64,000 nucleotides of DNA from Gottfriedia endophytica (GCF_017814275.1 NZ_JAGIYQ010000001.1:1-64000), one strand, 5' to 3'. Numbered from the stretch's first letter, positions 46,724 to 56,927 are shown. Numbers and translations are program-made. The notes: generated by a model not told the origin, from the sequence alone.

Positions 46724-47821
46724 CTACTTGGCATTTAATCGCTTTCGAAACCAAACAACAATTAGTAGTAATAAAGGGATTCCTGTTTGTAAAGGAAGAT
46801 GAATGTATAGTGGTACAACTTTTAATCCTTCATTAAAATGTTCAGTTAAGTTATTTGCAATCTGAAGAGATAAAAGCAAGATAATAATCGAAAAAGGTAA
46901 TACTAATTTTTCCTTCTTCTCAACTTTAAATAAATCAGCTGCTGCCATGACGGCTGTGTAAAAAAATATAGAAACCTTAAAAAAACCACCGATGATCAGT
47001 GTTATGATTGAAATAAAGTCTACATTCTGTATGAAATTTGCAATATTAATCTTACCGACAGTCATTAGTAATGGAAAGGTAGAACGACTAGTGATATCCA
47101 ATCCAACAGCTGCAAGGTTAAGAAAAGTTGTAAGGATTAGGATTGCAGCGCTTAATGACATTGCACGATAGCTTACCTTTAGTACATTCTCTTTGTTATT
47201 TAAGTAAGGAAAAAGCATTGTAAATGCAACTATCTCTCCAAACGGAAAAGTAAATGTAACAGGAAAAGCTGCTTTAAATACAGGCTTCCATCCCTTTTCA
47301 AGAATTGGTAGTACGTTCTTCACATCAACTATTCCTGAAAAAAAAACAAGTAAAATCCCAGTTAAACCAGTCATGATAATTACTATAAATAAATTCTCAC
47401 CTGTTCGTGCTAAAACCTCAAACCCTTTATGAAGAACATATGAAATTGTAACAATCAATAAACAATTAATAACAATTAGAGGTGTGAGATCATAACCAGA
47501 AATATATAATAATTCTCCAAAATCTCTTAGTACACGAGCGGCGAGATAAATAAAATAGATCGTATAGATTAAACCGATGAACCACCCGGCATATTTCCCC
47601 ATGATTTTTTGTAAATAACCAGTTAAAGGTAGATGCGGATATTGTTGAAAAAGATATCCATAGACCCAAAGGAGTGCCATCCCTCCTACCCACCCTAAAA
47701 GGATAGCTAACCATGCATCTTTACCTGCACTTACCCCTAATCCAACAACAAGGGAACTACCTAGCTCGAACAATACGATTAGGGCAAATAGTTGTTTGCT
47801 AGATATTTTCACATTTTCCAC
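46724..47821 (-). CDS. GerA-family germinant receptor subunit B (first copy)
   Basis: A 365-residue, about ten-helix permease-like subunit beginning MENVKISSKQLFALIVLFE. GTG start behind AAGGGGGAAC. Signature segments include TGENLFIVI and ITSRSTFPLLM. It follows the C subunit by 16 bp. In B. subtilis GerB-type subunits contribute germinant recognition in the spore inner membrane. Confidence 0.92.
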   Translation of the reverse strand: MENVKISSKQLFALIVLFELGSSLVVGLGVSAGKDAWLAILLGWVGGMALLWVYGYLFQQYPHLPLTGYLQKIMGKYAGWFIGLIYTIYFIYLAARVLRDFGELLYISGYDLTPLIVINCLLIVTISYVLHKGFEVLARTGENLFIVIIMTGLTGILLVFFSGIVDVKNVLPILEKGWKPVFKAAFPVTFTFPFGEIVAFTMLFPYLNNKENVLKVSYRAMSLSAAILILTTFLNLAAVGLDITSRSTFPLLMTVGKINIANFIQNVDFISIITLIIGGFFKVSIFFYTAVMAAADLFKVEKKEKLVLPFSIIILLLSLQIANNLTEHFNEGLKVVPLYIHLPLQTGIPLLLLIVVWFRKRLNAK

Positions 47822-47837
47822 AGTTGTTCCCCCTTAA

Positions 47838-49058
47838 CTAATCTTGCAATTTTGGTACTTCTTTAATATAAGGCTTCATAATCATTCCCGGTCTTCGGAT
47901 ATAAGCCTCAACCTTAACTTTAACCTCAGCTTTAGAAAAATCAGCATTCCAATTTTTTTTCATTTTTTCCCAGGCCTTTGGATCTTCTCGATTTATAACT
48001 TCTCCAAAACCAAAAATATCAACTTTCTTTTTCTGAGCAAAATTGATAGCTGACATTACTTCTTTTTTCGTCTCTATAGCAAAGGCTTTTTCTAACTTTT
48101 TGATTTCTTCAGATTTACTTAAATCGGTAGGACAATTCATTTCTGCGATATTTCCTTCTTCTTTAATATCAACATGAAAAATTGTTTTTTTTCGATGAAT
48201 CTCAGCTTTTATACTTGATTTTGACTCAGTAAGTTCAATTGCTACTCCTCCGTTTTTTTTCTTACAATCCATCCGTACAATCGTGCTGTTCATTTTATTT
48301 TTTACCCACATAAATCCTTTGGCTTTTCCATTATCTAGCCAACCAACCAATTTTCCACCTCTAAAGGTTGCAATTCCGCTTATTTCTATCATCGCAGGTA
48401 CATCGGTACTTTCAAGATTGGATTTTTTTTGACCTTCCTTTGGGTCGCCTTCAATTCGAACTCCACTAATAACCGGACTTGAACCTAGACTTACTATTCC
48501 ATTAATTACATCATCAACTTCGACCTTAATATTTTCTGACCAAACTTTTTCTGTAGCCTCTAATTTCTTTACAGTCACATACCCTGAAATATTATCTAAC
48601 GGGGTGACCATATTAATAATAGACTTTGCATCAGTTCCTCTGGCAATTAGAACATTTGAGGTCAACCTAGCTTCATGGGATCTCTCGAATAAATCAAACA
48701 ACTCAAGAATACCATCTTCTTTTGCTAACTCTTCGTTGATCACCATAAGTCTAATGTGAGCAAAAAATAATTGTCTTGATAACTTTTTAGACACCTTTCG
48801 AATCGCTTCAAAAATGGTCGTTCCTGTTTCACTTACTGTAAATGTAGGTGTTGCCTTTCCTCCACCACTTGCAACACCTGTAGCATTTTCACTTGGATTA
48901 ATGATTTGAAATGTGACTAGATATTCATTTTCTTTCGTCCCTTTGTCAACTGCGAATGCAGAAACAATCGCTAAATCAGAAAGCTCCCTACGATTCCAGC
49001 AACCTGTCAAAACAAAGAGTAATACCGTGAAGATAACAATGCATCTTCTAACTTTCAA
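47838..49058 (-). CDS. GerA-family germinant receptor subunit C (lipoprotein)
   Basis: A 406-residue lipoprotein. The signal peptide ends at the lipobox VLTGC (Cys at about 20), followed by the family start CWNRRELSDLAIVSAFAVDKG. The three-domain GerC body follows. TTG start behind GGGAGGAATAAG; the ribosome binding site lies in the end of the A gene. Needs diacylglyceryl transfer (Lgt) for function in relatives. Confidence 0.94.
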   Translation of the reverse strand: MKVRRCIVIFTVLLFVLTGCWNRRELSDLAIVSAFAVDKGTKENEYLVTFQIINPSENATGVASGGGKATPTFTVSETGTTIFEAIRKVSKKLSRQLFFAHIRLMVINEELAKEDGILELFDLFERSHEARLTSNVLIARGTDAKSIINMVTPLDNISGYVTVKKLEATEKVWSENIKVEVDDVINGIVSLGSSPVISGVRIEGDPKEGQKKSNLESTDVPAMIEISGIATFRGGKLVGWLDNGKAKGFMWVKNKMNSTIVRMDCKKKNGGVAIELTESKSSIKAEIHRKKTIFHVDIKEEGNIAEMNCPTDLSKSEEIKKLEKAFAIETKKEVMSAINFAQKKKVDIFGFGEVINREDPKAWEKMKKNWNADFSKAEVKVKVEAYIRRPGMIMKPYIKEVPKLQD

Positions 49059-49060
49059 AC

Positions 49061-50647
49061 TTATTCCTCCCTTTTAGATTCCCCTCCATTCTGCTTGGGC
49101 GAAGGCTGGAGATTACCGTTTTCCCGTATTGTATTGTTTTGATTAATTAAGCGAGGTCTTTTGAACATAGACCACAGCGGAAAACGAATCATAGCATCTT
49201 TTTGATCCGATGGGATTAAAGGAGATAAAGGTGCTAAATATGGAATGCCGAAAGACCGTAAGCTATTTAAATGAGCAATAATAATGATTAATCCTAACGT
49301 AATACCATAAAACCCAAATGTTGCCGCTAAAATCATTAAGACAAAACGAATCAGCCTTGCAGAAATAGCTAGATTATAAGCAGGTGTCGTAAAGCTAGCG
49401 ATTCCTGTAATCGCAACAATAATGACCATGATGGAAGAAACAATCCCTGCTTGCACAGCCGCCTGGCCTAATACAAGCGCCCCTACAATAGAAACAGCTT
49501 GACCAACCGCTCGCGGCATTCGTATTCCAGCCTCACGCATCAGTTCAAAAGCAACCTCCATTATTAGTGCCTCGACAAAAGCAGGAAATGGAACCCCTTC
49601 ACGAGAAGCTGCTATACTAATTAAAAGCGTTGTAGGAATCATTTCCTGATGAAACGTAATAGCAGCAATGTAGACTGAAGGTCCTACTAATGAAATAAAA
49701 AAACCAATGTAACGTAATAATCTTAAAAAAATGGCAATATGAAACCGATAGTAATAATCATCAGGGGACTGGAAAAGCTGAACAAATATTGTTGGAACAA
49801 CTAATACAAACGGCGAACCATTAACAAGGATTGCAACTCTCCCTTCCATTAAGTTAGCGGCTACACTATCAGGTCTTTCTGTATTGTATATTGTAGGAAA
49901 AGGTGATGATGGCTGATCCTCAATAAATTCTTCAATCTGACCTGAATCTAAAATCATATCGATCTTAATCCGATTTAATCTTTCTTTTACCTCTTGAATG
50001 AGACCATCGGTGACGATTCCTTTCATGTAAATTATTCCGACAGTTGTTTGAGTTTCTTCCCCAATTCTCATTGTCTCTAGCCAAAGGTTAGGACTTGAAA
50101 CACGTCTACGAACCAATGAAATATTTGTAGATATTGATTCCGTAAAGCAATCCTTAGGCCCTCTTACGACAGTTTGAGTAGTTGGTTCCGCAATACTTCT
50201 TTGTTCTCCACCTTTTGTACTTCCAGTGATTGCATAAGCAAAACCATCGATTAAAAGAACAGTATCTCCAGTAAGAATAGACAGAAGGATTTCATCCCAC
50301 TCTCTAATTACTTTGACTTCTTGAGAGGCCAGTGCGTTTTTCTTAATTATGTCAAAAACATTATTTTCATCATTTGATTGTCCCTTTTCCATTGTTAACG
50401 CTTGTTTAATAAAGTTATTTACGACATCAATATCAACTAAACTGTCAGAATAAACTGCTATCACTCTTAATTCATTTATTTGAAATTCACGAACCGTCAT
50501 ATCAGGACTATTCCCAATATCCTGCTTGATTCGTTTCAAATTTTTGTTTATGTCTGCAGAAACGAAAGGACGATCGCCAAACGGCACCGATTTTTCATTT
50601 TCCTTTTTATCTTTATCAAAACTGTACCTTCCCCATCGCCGAGTCAT
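49061..50647 (-). CDS. GerA-family germinant receptor subunit A
   Basis: A 528-residue protein with a large N-terminal soluble domain (about 1-270) and five or so C-terminal helices including GPSVYIAAITFHQEMIPTTL and VGALVLGQAAVQAG. First gene of the receptor operon, behind GGGGTGGA. Relatives form nutrient-gated channels in the spore inner membrane that release monovalent cations. Expected to be sigma-G controlled; I see no clean sigma-G promoter in the 90 bp upstream. Confidence 0.95.
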   Translation of the reverse strand: MTRRWGRYSFDKDKKENEKSVPFGDRPFVSADINKNLKRIKQDIGNSPDMTVREFQINELRVIAVYSDSLVDIDVVNNFIKQALTMEKGQSNDENNVFDIIKKNALASQEVKVIREWDEILLSILTGDTVLLIDGFAYAITGSTKGGEQRSIAEPTTQTVVRGPKDCFTESISTNISLVRRRVSSPNLWLETMRIGEETQTTVGIIYMKGIVTDGLIQEVKERLNRIKIDMILDSGQIEEFIEDQPSSPFPTIYNTERPDSVAANLMEGRVAILVNGSPFVLVVPTIFVQLFQSPDDYYYRFHIAIFLRLLRYIGFFISLVGPSVYIAAITFHQEMIPTTLLISIAASREGVPFPAFVEALIMEVAFELMREAGIRMPRAVGQAVSIVGALVLGQAAVQAGIVSSIMVIIVAITGIASFTTPAYNLAISARLIRFVLMILAATFGFYGITLGLIIIIAHLNSLRSFGIPYLAPLSPLIPSDQKDAMIRFPLWSMFKRPRLINQNNTIRENGNLQPSPKQNGGESKREE

Positions 50648-50739
50648 TTTTCCACCCCATTCTGAATTTTATTCATGACAATTATTTGTAATTAAAGTAA
50701 GAATTATTCACGATAGGAAGAATAACCCAATTACACAAA

Positions 50740-50781
50740 AAAAATAGAAGCAAGATAAAGTATCCATGCTTCTATTAATTC
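50740..50781 (-). terminator. Terminator of the sulfatase-maturase unit
   Basis: AATAGAAGCA / TGCTTCTATT stem followed by eight Ts on the minus strand. Confidence 0.85.
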
Positions 50782-50809
50782 TCCTATTTTATATTTAGGA
50801 AAGAGGTTT

Positions 50810-52048
50810 CTAAATAACCTTTTCATTCCAATCACGTACTATTTCTTTCACATTTGAAACAGGCAATCCTTCTTGTAAAAGCTGCTTCATCATCTTCATA
50901 TATGGATCAATATGCTTGAAATACTTTTTATAGGATGCACATAAATAATTTAATCCAGGTTCATGTTGTTCTGATACTAGGAATCTATTTTTGGGGCATT
51001 CTCCATGACATGCAAAGCGAACCTCACAGCTTCTGCAAACAGATGGAAGAGAATCTCTTTTTTTCTTACCAAAGGCAAGCTGCGTGGAAGAATTTACGAG
51101 ATTTACTAAGCCCTCTTTAATATTCCCTAATTGAAATCTAGGATAGACAAAATGATCACAGGAATATACATCGCCGTTATGTTCCATTACTACCGCTCTA
51201 CCACATTCTTCCGAAAAAATACAGATTGGTGAAGAGATTCCCATCCAGGAAGCTAATGCCCATTCAAAATTCATAACAAAAATTGAACCAACATCTTTCC
51301 GAACCCACATATTAAAAATATGAATAAGAAACTCACCATACATTTCTTTTTCTACTGACCATGGAGTTACATCATGCGGAGCATCTTTTATTTCTACAGA
51401 AGAAGTTCCATGGCGAAGTGATAGTTCCTTTACTTTCATATTCTCTTTTCTTTCAACAACAGGGATAAACTGAATATATTGAATATCTTCCTGTTTAAAA
51501 AATTCATAGACTTCTATAGGTCTATAAGAAGAGTACCTTGTGACACATGTCAGAATGTTATATTCTACATGATGTTTTTTTAATAAAGAAAGTCCCTTCA
51601 TGACCAGACCAAATGTTGGTTTCCCACCACGGTCAATTCTATACTGATCATGAATATGCTCAGGTCCGTCTAAGCTTAGTCCGACTAAAAATTGATGTTC
51701 CTTAAAGAATTCACACCAGTTATCCGTTAATAAGGTTCCATTCGTTTGAATCGTATTGGTAACTTTTTTTCCGTTTGAATACTTTTTTTGTAAAGACACA
51801 GCCTTTCAAAAGAAATCCAACCCGATTAATGTCGGCTCTCCACCTTGCCATGAAAAGACAATTTCCTCAGTGTCTTGGGAAGCGATATTCTGCTTAATAT
51901 ACGACTCTAATACTTCATCAGACATCCGAAAGGTATGATTTTTTGGAAAATAAGATTCTTTTTTAGTGTAATAGCAATAGTCACAATCTAGATTGCAAAT
52001 TGGTCCAGTTGGCTTAGCAAGGATATGGAAACCGTTTTGCTTACCCAT
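50810..52048 (-). pseudogene. Anaerobic sulfatase-maturating enzyme, one in-frame TGA
   Basis: A radical-SAM maturase (anSME/AtsB type) that would convert the sulfatase active-site Cys to formylglycine. The SAM cluster CNLDCDYCYY (Cys18, 22, 25), FSWQGGEPTL, QTNGTLLTDNWC, GLSLDGP and the C-terminal SPASM cysteines (CRSCEVRFACHGECPKN) are all present. A single TGA (51806-51808) interrupts the frame after GLDFF; the frame continues unchanged with KAVSLQKKY. The family has Arg here (FFRKAV), so CGA to TGA is the simplest cause. Follows the sulfatase by about 30 bp. Without readthrough the C-terminal part may restart at the GTG 51799 but would lack the radical-SAM cluster. Confidence 0.88.
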
Positions 52049-52080
52049 TCTTCACCTCATCCTACTATCCATAATATTGA

Positions 52081-54312
52081 TTAAAGAAAACGGATAGTTC
52101 CATTTATATTAATCGAAATAGGATCTTCTTTTATCCTATTAAATAGTGTAGAAAATTCATCTTCATGAACCTCAATAACTACTTTTTCTATTTGACCACT
52201 GAAAGGAAATTCAGGGACTGGATAGTTTGTACTCACAGGTGTTAACCGATCTCTGCCAACATCTAATCCCTCAACAGAAACAAAAAATGGAAAGGTTTTT
52301 GTCATAAATACAGATCCAACTGATTGCTGATTAATTGAAAGAATACCTGTTCCTTGAAGAATCAGTTTCCGAATAAAATCAAATTGAATGATAGAATACC
52401 CAACAGGTACTGGGGTAGAAGATTGAATGGTATATACAGTGTCAACATAATAGTATTCATAGAATAAGTAGTTATCTTTTATATAGATCGTATAACCACT
52501 TGAATGGCCACCATGTGCAATTAACACACCTTCATTTGTCTTATCAGTTCGGTAAATTGGAATGGTGATTGAATAAGAAGAAAGTGTAAGATTTGGAGCA
52601 GCTGGTGTTGGCAAATGTGCCATATTAGGATAGAAAGTAAATAATGTCCGTCCTTCCTGTAAGCCTTCATATCCTTTTCGAAATGGATTGTCATTTAAAG
52701 GTAAAACACCGTACTTCACGGCTTCCTCCCACCATAATCCTTGTAGCTCCTTTACTTTCCACGGATACACCTTTGCTAGATTATATTTTTGAGAAAAATC
52801 TTCGTTTGTATTGTATAACTCCCAATTATCTTCAGCAAAAGGTACACCCTGTTCATGATAAGTGACCGCAACCCACCCATCTTGCCAAATTGCCCGGTGC
52901 CCTAACATTTCAAAATACTGTACTTTTCGTTTTGACGGGGCATATGGTTCTGTAAATGTATCCTTCATACTAACACCGTGAAGTGGCATTTGCTTTACAC
53001 CTTCATATTCTTTAGGAGCTTCAATATTTAAAAGGTCAAGAATAGTAGGTGTAATATCGATCGCATGATAAAATTGTGAACGAACGGAACCCGGATCACG
53101 TATATTTTGAGGGCAATGGATAATTAGTGGGACATGTGTTCCGCCATAAAAGGTATCTTGCTTATAAAATTTAAATGGTGTATTGCACACCTGCGCCCAA
53201 CCCTTAGGATAATTAGAGCTTACCTTTGGTCCTCCAATTTCATCAATCTTTTCAAACATGGAATTAACACTCTCTTCAATTCCATTCAAATAAGCAGTAT
53301 CATTAATGGAACCGTTCCAGCCTCCTTCCTGACTGCCTCCATTATCAGACAGTAAAACGATAATTGTATTATCTAGCTTGTTTTTTGATTGTAGGAATTC
53401 TAGTAGTCTACCAACTTGTTGATCAGTGTGCGTTAAAAATCCAGCATATGTTTGTTGAAATTTAATAAATAATTCTTTTTCTTTCGTTGTTAGCTCATCC
53501 CACCCCTTAATCCCTGGATTATGACCAACAAGTTCTGTGTTAGGTGGAATGACCCCTAATTCCTTTTGCCTCTGAAAACGCTCTTCCCTAATCTGATCCC
53601 ACCCTTTATCGTACACTTCCTCATATTTATCGATAAATTCTTTTGGTACCTGATGAGGCTCATGTTGTGCACCGAAGGCCAAATACAGAAAAAATGGTCG
53701 GTCAGGTGTAATCGAAATGTGATCTGTCAAAAATTCAATCGATTTATTCAGTAAATCCTCTGATAAATGATAACGAGAATGATACGGTTTACAGGCACGA
53801 TGGTTATCGTACACTAAATCCGGAGCAAACTGGTCAGTCATTCCTAATAAAAAACCATAGTACCGTTGAAACCCTTTTGAAAGTGGCCAATTTTCAAATG
53901 GTCCGCTAGATGATGTTTCATGACCAGGAACAAGATGCCATTTCCCCACCATATAAGTAGCAATCCCATGTAGTTTTAACATCTCAGCTAATGTAGCCGC
54001 TGAATCAGAAATTCTCCCGCGTTTATTCGGAAATTCAGGTCCCCAATCAATTTCGGTGACGATTCCCACCCCTACCGAATGGCAATTGCGACCCGTTAAA
54101 AGACAAGCACGCGTAGGAGAACATAAAGGAGTAACAGTAAAATTATTGTACCTTAGACCATTTCTTGCTAACGAATCGATATGAGGAGTTTCAATCTCTG
54201 AACCATAGCATCCTAAAGCAGAATATCCTAAATCATCTAGGACGATATAAATAACATTGAGAGCAGATTCTTCACTAGAATCTTCAAGCCCAGTTCTGTT
54301 CTCCATCAGCAT
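52081..54312 (-). CDS. Arylsulfatase (Cys-type)
   Basis: A 743-residue type I sulfatase of the alkaline phosphatase superfamily. Metal ligands start with VLDDLGY (Asp26, Asp27); Cys64 of LCSPTRACLLTGR is the residue converted to formylglycine; GKWH and DNGG follow. The last 200 residues form a beta-rich C-terminal domain. There is no signal peptide, so the enzyme acts in the cytoplasm. AAAGGAT precedes two close ATGs. Needs a maturase; the adjacent one is interrupted. Confidence 0.93.
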   Translation of the reverse strand: MLMENRTGLEDSSEESALNVIYIVLDDLGYSALGCYGSEIETPHIDSLARNGLRYNNFTVTPLCSPTRACLLTGRNCHSVGVGIVTEIDWGPEFPNKRGRISDSAATLAEMLKLHGIATYMVGKWHLVPGHETSSSGPFENWPLSKGFQRYYGFLLGMTDQFAPDLVYDNHRACKPYHSRYHLSEDLLNKSIEFLTDHISITPDRPFFLYLAFGAQHEPHQVPKEFIDKYEEVYDKGWDQIREERFQRQKELGVIPPNTELVGHNPGIKGWDELTTKEKELFIKFQQTYAGFLTHTDQQVGRLLEFLQSKNKLDNTIIVLLSDNGGSQEGGWNGSINDTAYLNGIEESVNSMFEKIDEIGGPKVSSNYPKGWAQVCNTPFKFYKQDTFYGGTHVPLIIHCPQNIRDPGSVRSQFYHAIDITPTILDLLNIEAPKEYEGVKQMPLHGVSMKDTFTEPYAPSKRKVQYFEMLGHRAIWQDGWVAVTYHEQGVPFAEDNWELYNTNEDFSQKYNLAKVYPWKVKELQGLWWEEAVKYGVLPLNDNPFRKGYEGLQEGRTLFTFYPNMAHLPTPAAPNLTLSSYSITIPIYRTDKTNEGVLIAHGGHSSGYTIYIKDNYLFYEYYYVDTVYTIQSSTPVPVGYSIIQFDFIRKLILQGTGILSINQQSVGSVFMTKTFPFFVSVEGLDVGRDRLTPVSTNYPVPEFPFSGQIEKVVIEVHEDEFSTLFNRIKEDPISININGTIRFL

Positions 54313-54427
54313 CTATCCTTTCATACAGATTTTAAAAAATGGATAATGTCTATTAAGAAATTTATTAAAGTCACGGTTTTATAATGAGTAAACTGTTTAA
54401 ATTTAGTTACTAAAAATAGAACAAAAC

Positions 54428-54468
54428 AAAAAGAGGAAACCTCAAATTACCGAGACTTCCTCTTTCAT
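54428..54468 (-). terminator. Terminator of the diguanylate cyclase gene
   Basis: AAAGAGGAA / TTCCTCTTT stem, with TTGTTTTG tail on the minus strand. Confidence 0.75.
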
Positions 54469-54482
54469 TTTTAAATCATTCT

Positions 54483-55460
54483 TTAATCCACACTCACTAA
54501 TTGTCTATATCTACTAGAAGGTTTTTTGTTTTTTTCTTCGTACATTTTATTGTCAGCTTCAACGAACAATTCTTCCATTTTCCCAAGTGACGATTGATTA
54601 TAAGCATACCCTGTTGAGATTTTAATTTTAAATACGTCACAATGATGATGATTGAAAATTTCTATTTCATTTTTTACTTTTTCCAAAAACGATTCAATTT
54701 GAGAAGGATTTGTATTCGCTAGTAATATAGCAAATTCATCTCCTCCAATTCTTGCAACTACCACTTCATCATTAGAGAAGCTTTTTAACAGTTTAGCTGT
54801 TGCTTTTATTAATTTATCTCCCATCTTATGTCCATATTGATCATTCATATACTTTAGTTCGTCTAAATCACATATGACAATCGCTATTGGAACATCTTTG
54901 TGCTTGTTGTACAGTTTAATTTTAGTTTCAAAATATTCTCTATTAAAAAGTTTCGTTAATGAATCATGTGAAGCTTTATACTCTAATTTTTGTTGTAATA
55001 GTACTTTGTTATCAATATTTCGAATGATTCCTTGTAATGCAACTACTTCACCATATTTAAAAATAGGAGTAGCATATTCTTCAAACCATATATATTTCCC
55101 TTTATCATTTTTCCATCTTATTATTAAAGGTTTACTATAATCTATCTCTCCTGCTAACTTTTTCTCTAAGAGGTAATAATCGTCCGGATGAACTCTTTCA
55201 AAAAGAATGTATGGATTTTTCATACTTTTTTCAATTAAATTTCGTCCCAAAATCGTTTCAATAGAAGGACTTAAATATCTAAACTTTAATGTTGGTTTCA
55301 ATTTGCAATAATAAATGATATCTCTCGAATTTCCCACTAATTCTACTATAGTGCGTAAATGGATAACCTTTTGAATCACTTCTACCCATAACTTCCGAAA
55401 AATTTTATAACAAATAATACATACGATCGTTATCCCTAAAATAAGAATTACGCCTCTCAT
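54483..55460 (-). CDS. PAS-GGDEF diguanylate cyclase
   Basis: A 325-residue protein: N-terminal membrane helix (2-20), a PAS/PAC domain (about 40-150, with LSPSIETILGRNLIE, IIRWKNDKGKYIWFEE), then a GGDEF domain. The active-site motif GGDEF (239-243) is intact and CDLDELKYMNDQYGHKMGD is typical. No RxxD inhibitory site just before it. No EAL. Makes c-di-GMP, probably in response to a PAS-bound ligand. Single gene. Confidence 0.92.
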   Translation of the reverse strand: MRGVILILGITIVCIICYKIFRKLWVEVIQKVIHLRTIVELVGNSRDIIYYCKLKPTLKFRYLSPSIETILGRNLIEKSMKNPYILFERVHPDDYYLLEKKLAGEIDYSKPLIIRWKNDKGKYIWFEEYATPIFKYGEVVALQGIIRNIDNKVLLQQKLEYKASHDSLTKLFNREYFETKIKLYNKHKDVPIAIVICDLDELKYMNDQYGHKMGDKLIKATAKLLKSFSNDEVVVARIGGDEFAILLANTNPSQIESFLEKVKNEIEIFNHHHCDVFKIKISTGYAYNQSSLGKMEELFVEADNKMYEEKNKKPSSRYRQLVSVD

Positions 55461-55700
55461 TAATACTATTTTCCTTTCTTGGCTCTTAGAAACCTAGGAG
55501 TTTTTACCTTATTATTTCAAAAAACGAAACTACGTAGTTATTATATAGTAGTTCATTTTAATTTTCTTAATTCTATTTACCTATATTAGGATATTTTTTA
55601 GTTAATAAAGAATTAAAATGAATTCATGACTTTGTAATTCCAATTAAATAAAGTTAAAGAAATGTTAATCTGAATTTTCATCATAACTTTCTAAAACGCT
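55461..55700. other. AT-rich spacer without a gene
   Basis: About 240 bp between the diguanylate cyclase start and the next terminator; no coding or structured element seen. Confidence 0.4.
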
Positions 55701-55742
55701 AAAAAATCCTCAAGAAATAGATTAATTTCTCGAGGATTTCTT
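55701..55742 (-). terminator. Terminator of the DoxX gene
   Basis: AAATCCTCGAGAAAT / ATTTCTTGAGGATT on the minus strand followed by TTTTAG. Confidence 0.75.
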
Positions 55743-55791
55743 TAGATTATGACTCTGGTTGATTGGCCCCTGTTTCCGTAGCAGTGTGATA

Positions 55792-56391
55792 CTAAGTTGC
55801 ATTTTGATCAGTGGCAGTTGATGTTTCTTTTTTATGGATTTTTTCCCATGGTGTTCCTAAAAATGGGAGTGCCCAGCGGTCTAAACCATACCATCCAGCT
55901 ATCTTCCATGCTAACACTAGCCATGTTGCCAGAATAAATAATAGTGGATTTGTGCTGACTGTTCCAGCAAATAAATAACAAACATTCATTAAACTTCCAA
56001 AAAATGCAGCAAAACCAGTTAGTAATCCTAATATTAGACCTAATCCAACTAGAACCTCACCGTATGCTACCAAATATGAAAAGAGTTTAGTATGTGGTAG
56101 AACGATATTTTTCAAAAAATCTGCATACCATCCGGATACATCTGGATGAGGTGTGTTTGCACTAGCTTTTGCTAATGCTCCTTCTGTAAAACCTTTGACT
56201 ACCATTCCAGCTTTTGATCCAGTCCAGACTTCAGAGTTAACTTTATCCCATCCAGCTGAAAGCCATTCATAGCCTAAATATAATCGAACAATTAACCAAA
56301 TCCACGCAGATTTACTACTATTAAACAAAAATCTTGAAACCGGATTTTCTCGAACAACAATTTCATGCTCCACCACATTGGAGTTTACCAT
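55792..56391 (-). CDS. DoxX-family membrane protein
   Basis: A 199-residue protein with four predicted helices and the motif RLYLGYEWLSAGWDKV at the first. Between helices one and two lies a soluble loop of about 45 residues. The second half has GEVLVGLGLILGLLTGFAAFFGS. The start at 56391 follows AAGGG; an upstream in-frame ATG would extend into the hairpin at 56435. DoxX relatives are linked to oxidative stress or quinone redox; role here unknown. Confidence 0.82.
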   Translation of the reverse strand: MVNSNVVEHEIVVRENPVSRFLFNSSKSAWIWLIVRLYLGYEWLSAGWDKVNSEVWTGSKAGMVVKGFTEGALAKASANTPHPDVSGWYADFLKNIVLPHTKLFSYLVAYGEVLVGLGLILGLLTGFAAFFGSLMNVCYLFAGTVSTNPLLFILATWLVLAWKIAGWYGLDRWALPFLGTPWEKIHKKETSTATDQNAT

Positions 56392-56434
56392 TTGTAACCC
56401 TTCCCTTCTACAAATTACATAAAGTGAAACTTCC

Positions 56435-56574
56435 ATCAGTGGGGTTTTTCATTTTCCCCCACTGATTAGTTAGGCCGACCAATTGGGCTTTTACGGGCAG
56501 TTATCCCCCACCTATCTTCTTCGCATCTCTCTTAATCTTGAGGTGGGGGTCTTACTGCCCATAAATGCGGGATA
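56435..56574 (-). repeat. Hairpin-rich element, IS200/IS605-end-like
   Basis: Hairpin 1: ATCAGTGGGG (56435-56444) with CCCCACTGAT (56457-56466). Hairpin 2: GGGCAGT (56495) and CCCCCACCT (56505) with AGGTGGGGG (56541) and ACTGCCC (56554), a stem of about 16 bp with a 27-base loop. Between them lies CCAATTGGGC. Base composition is much richer in G+C than its surroundings. It lies 44 bp upstream of the DoxX start. The layout recalls end hairpins or guide-RNA-like tails of IS200/IS605 elements, but no transposase or TnpB gene is present. Confidence 0.5.
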
Positions 56575-56927
56575 AAATTATTATTCTACATTTTAAGTAA
56601 TATGTGGAAAGGTGTATTTTTATTTCTAATTCATACAGTTTAGATTGTATATTACAGCTTTTTTATCAAAAATTTTCCAATGTTATTCATACCGCATATC
56701 CTTCTAAACGATTCTCATTTTGTTTCGAATATAATTTTGGCCCAAAATACTAAAAAATACGAAACAATACTTTTCAAAAACTACTAAACAACAATTGAAT
56801 ATTTTTATATCAAAATTTAGAATGTTCTTATTTTTTATCTAACAAAACAATGTATAATAATTATGATATTCTGTTAATTTTCGATCTCTTTTTACACTCA
56901 TATAAATATAAAGAAGGAGAGTAGAGT
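56575..56927. other. AT-rich region upstream of the KinB-like kinase
   Basis: About 350 bp with no gene. It should contain the promoter of the 56928 gene; several TATAAT-like words occur (for example near 56851) but none with a clear -35. Confidence 0.4.

Noticed and set aside
50648-50735. Sigma-G promoter of the germination operon
   Set aside because: TGAATAA and CAAATAAT words occur on the minus strand but the -10 does not match CATnnTA, so I do not annotate it.
51806-51808. TGA as a selenocysteine codon
   Set aside because: The family has Arg at this position, no SECIS-like stem follows directly, and neighbouring catalytic cysteines are normal.
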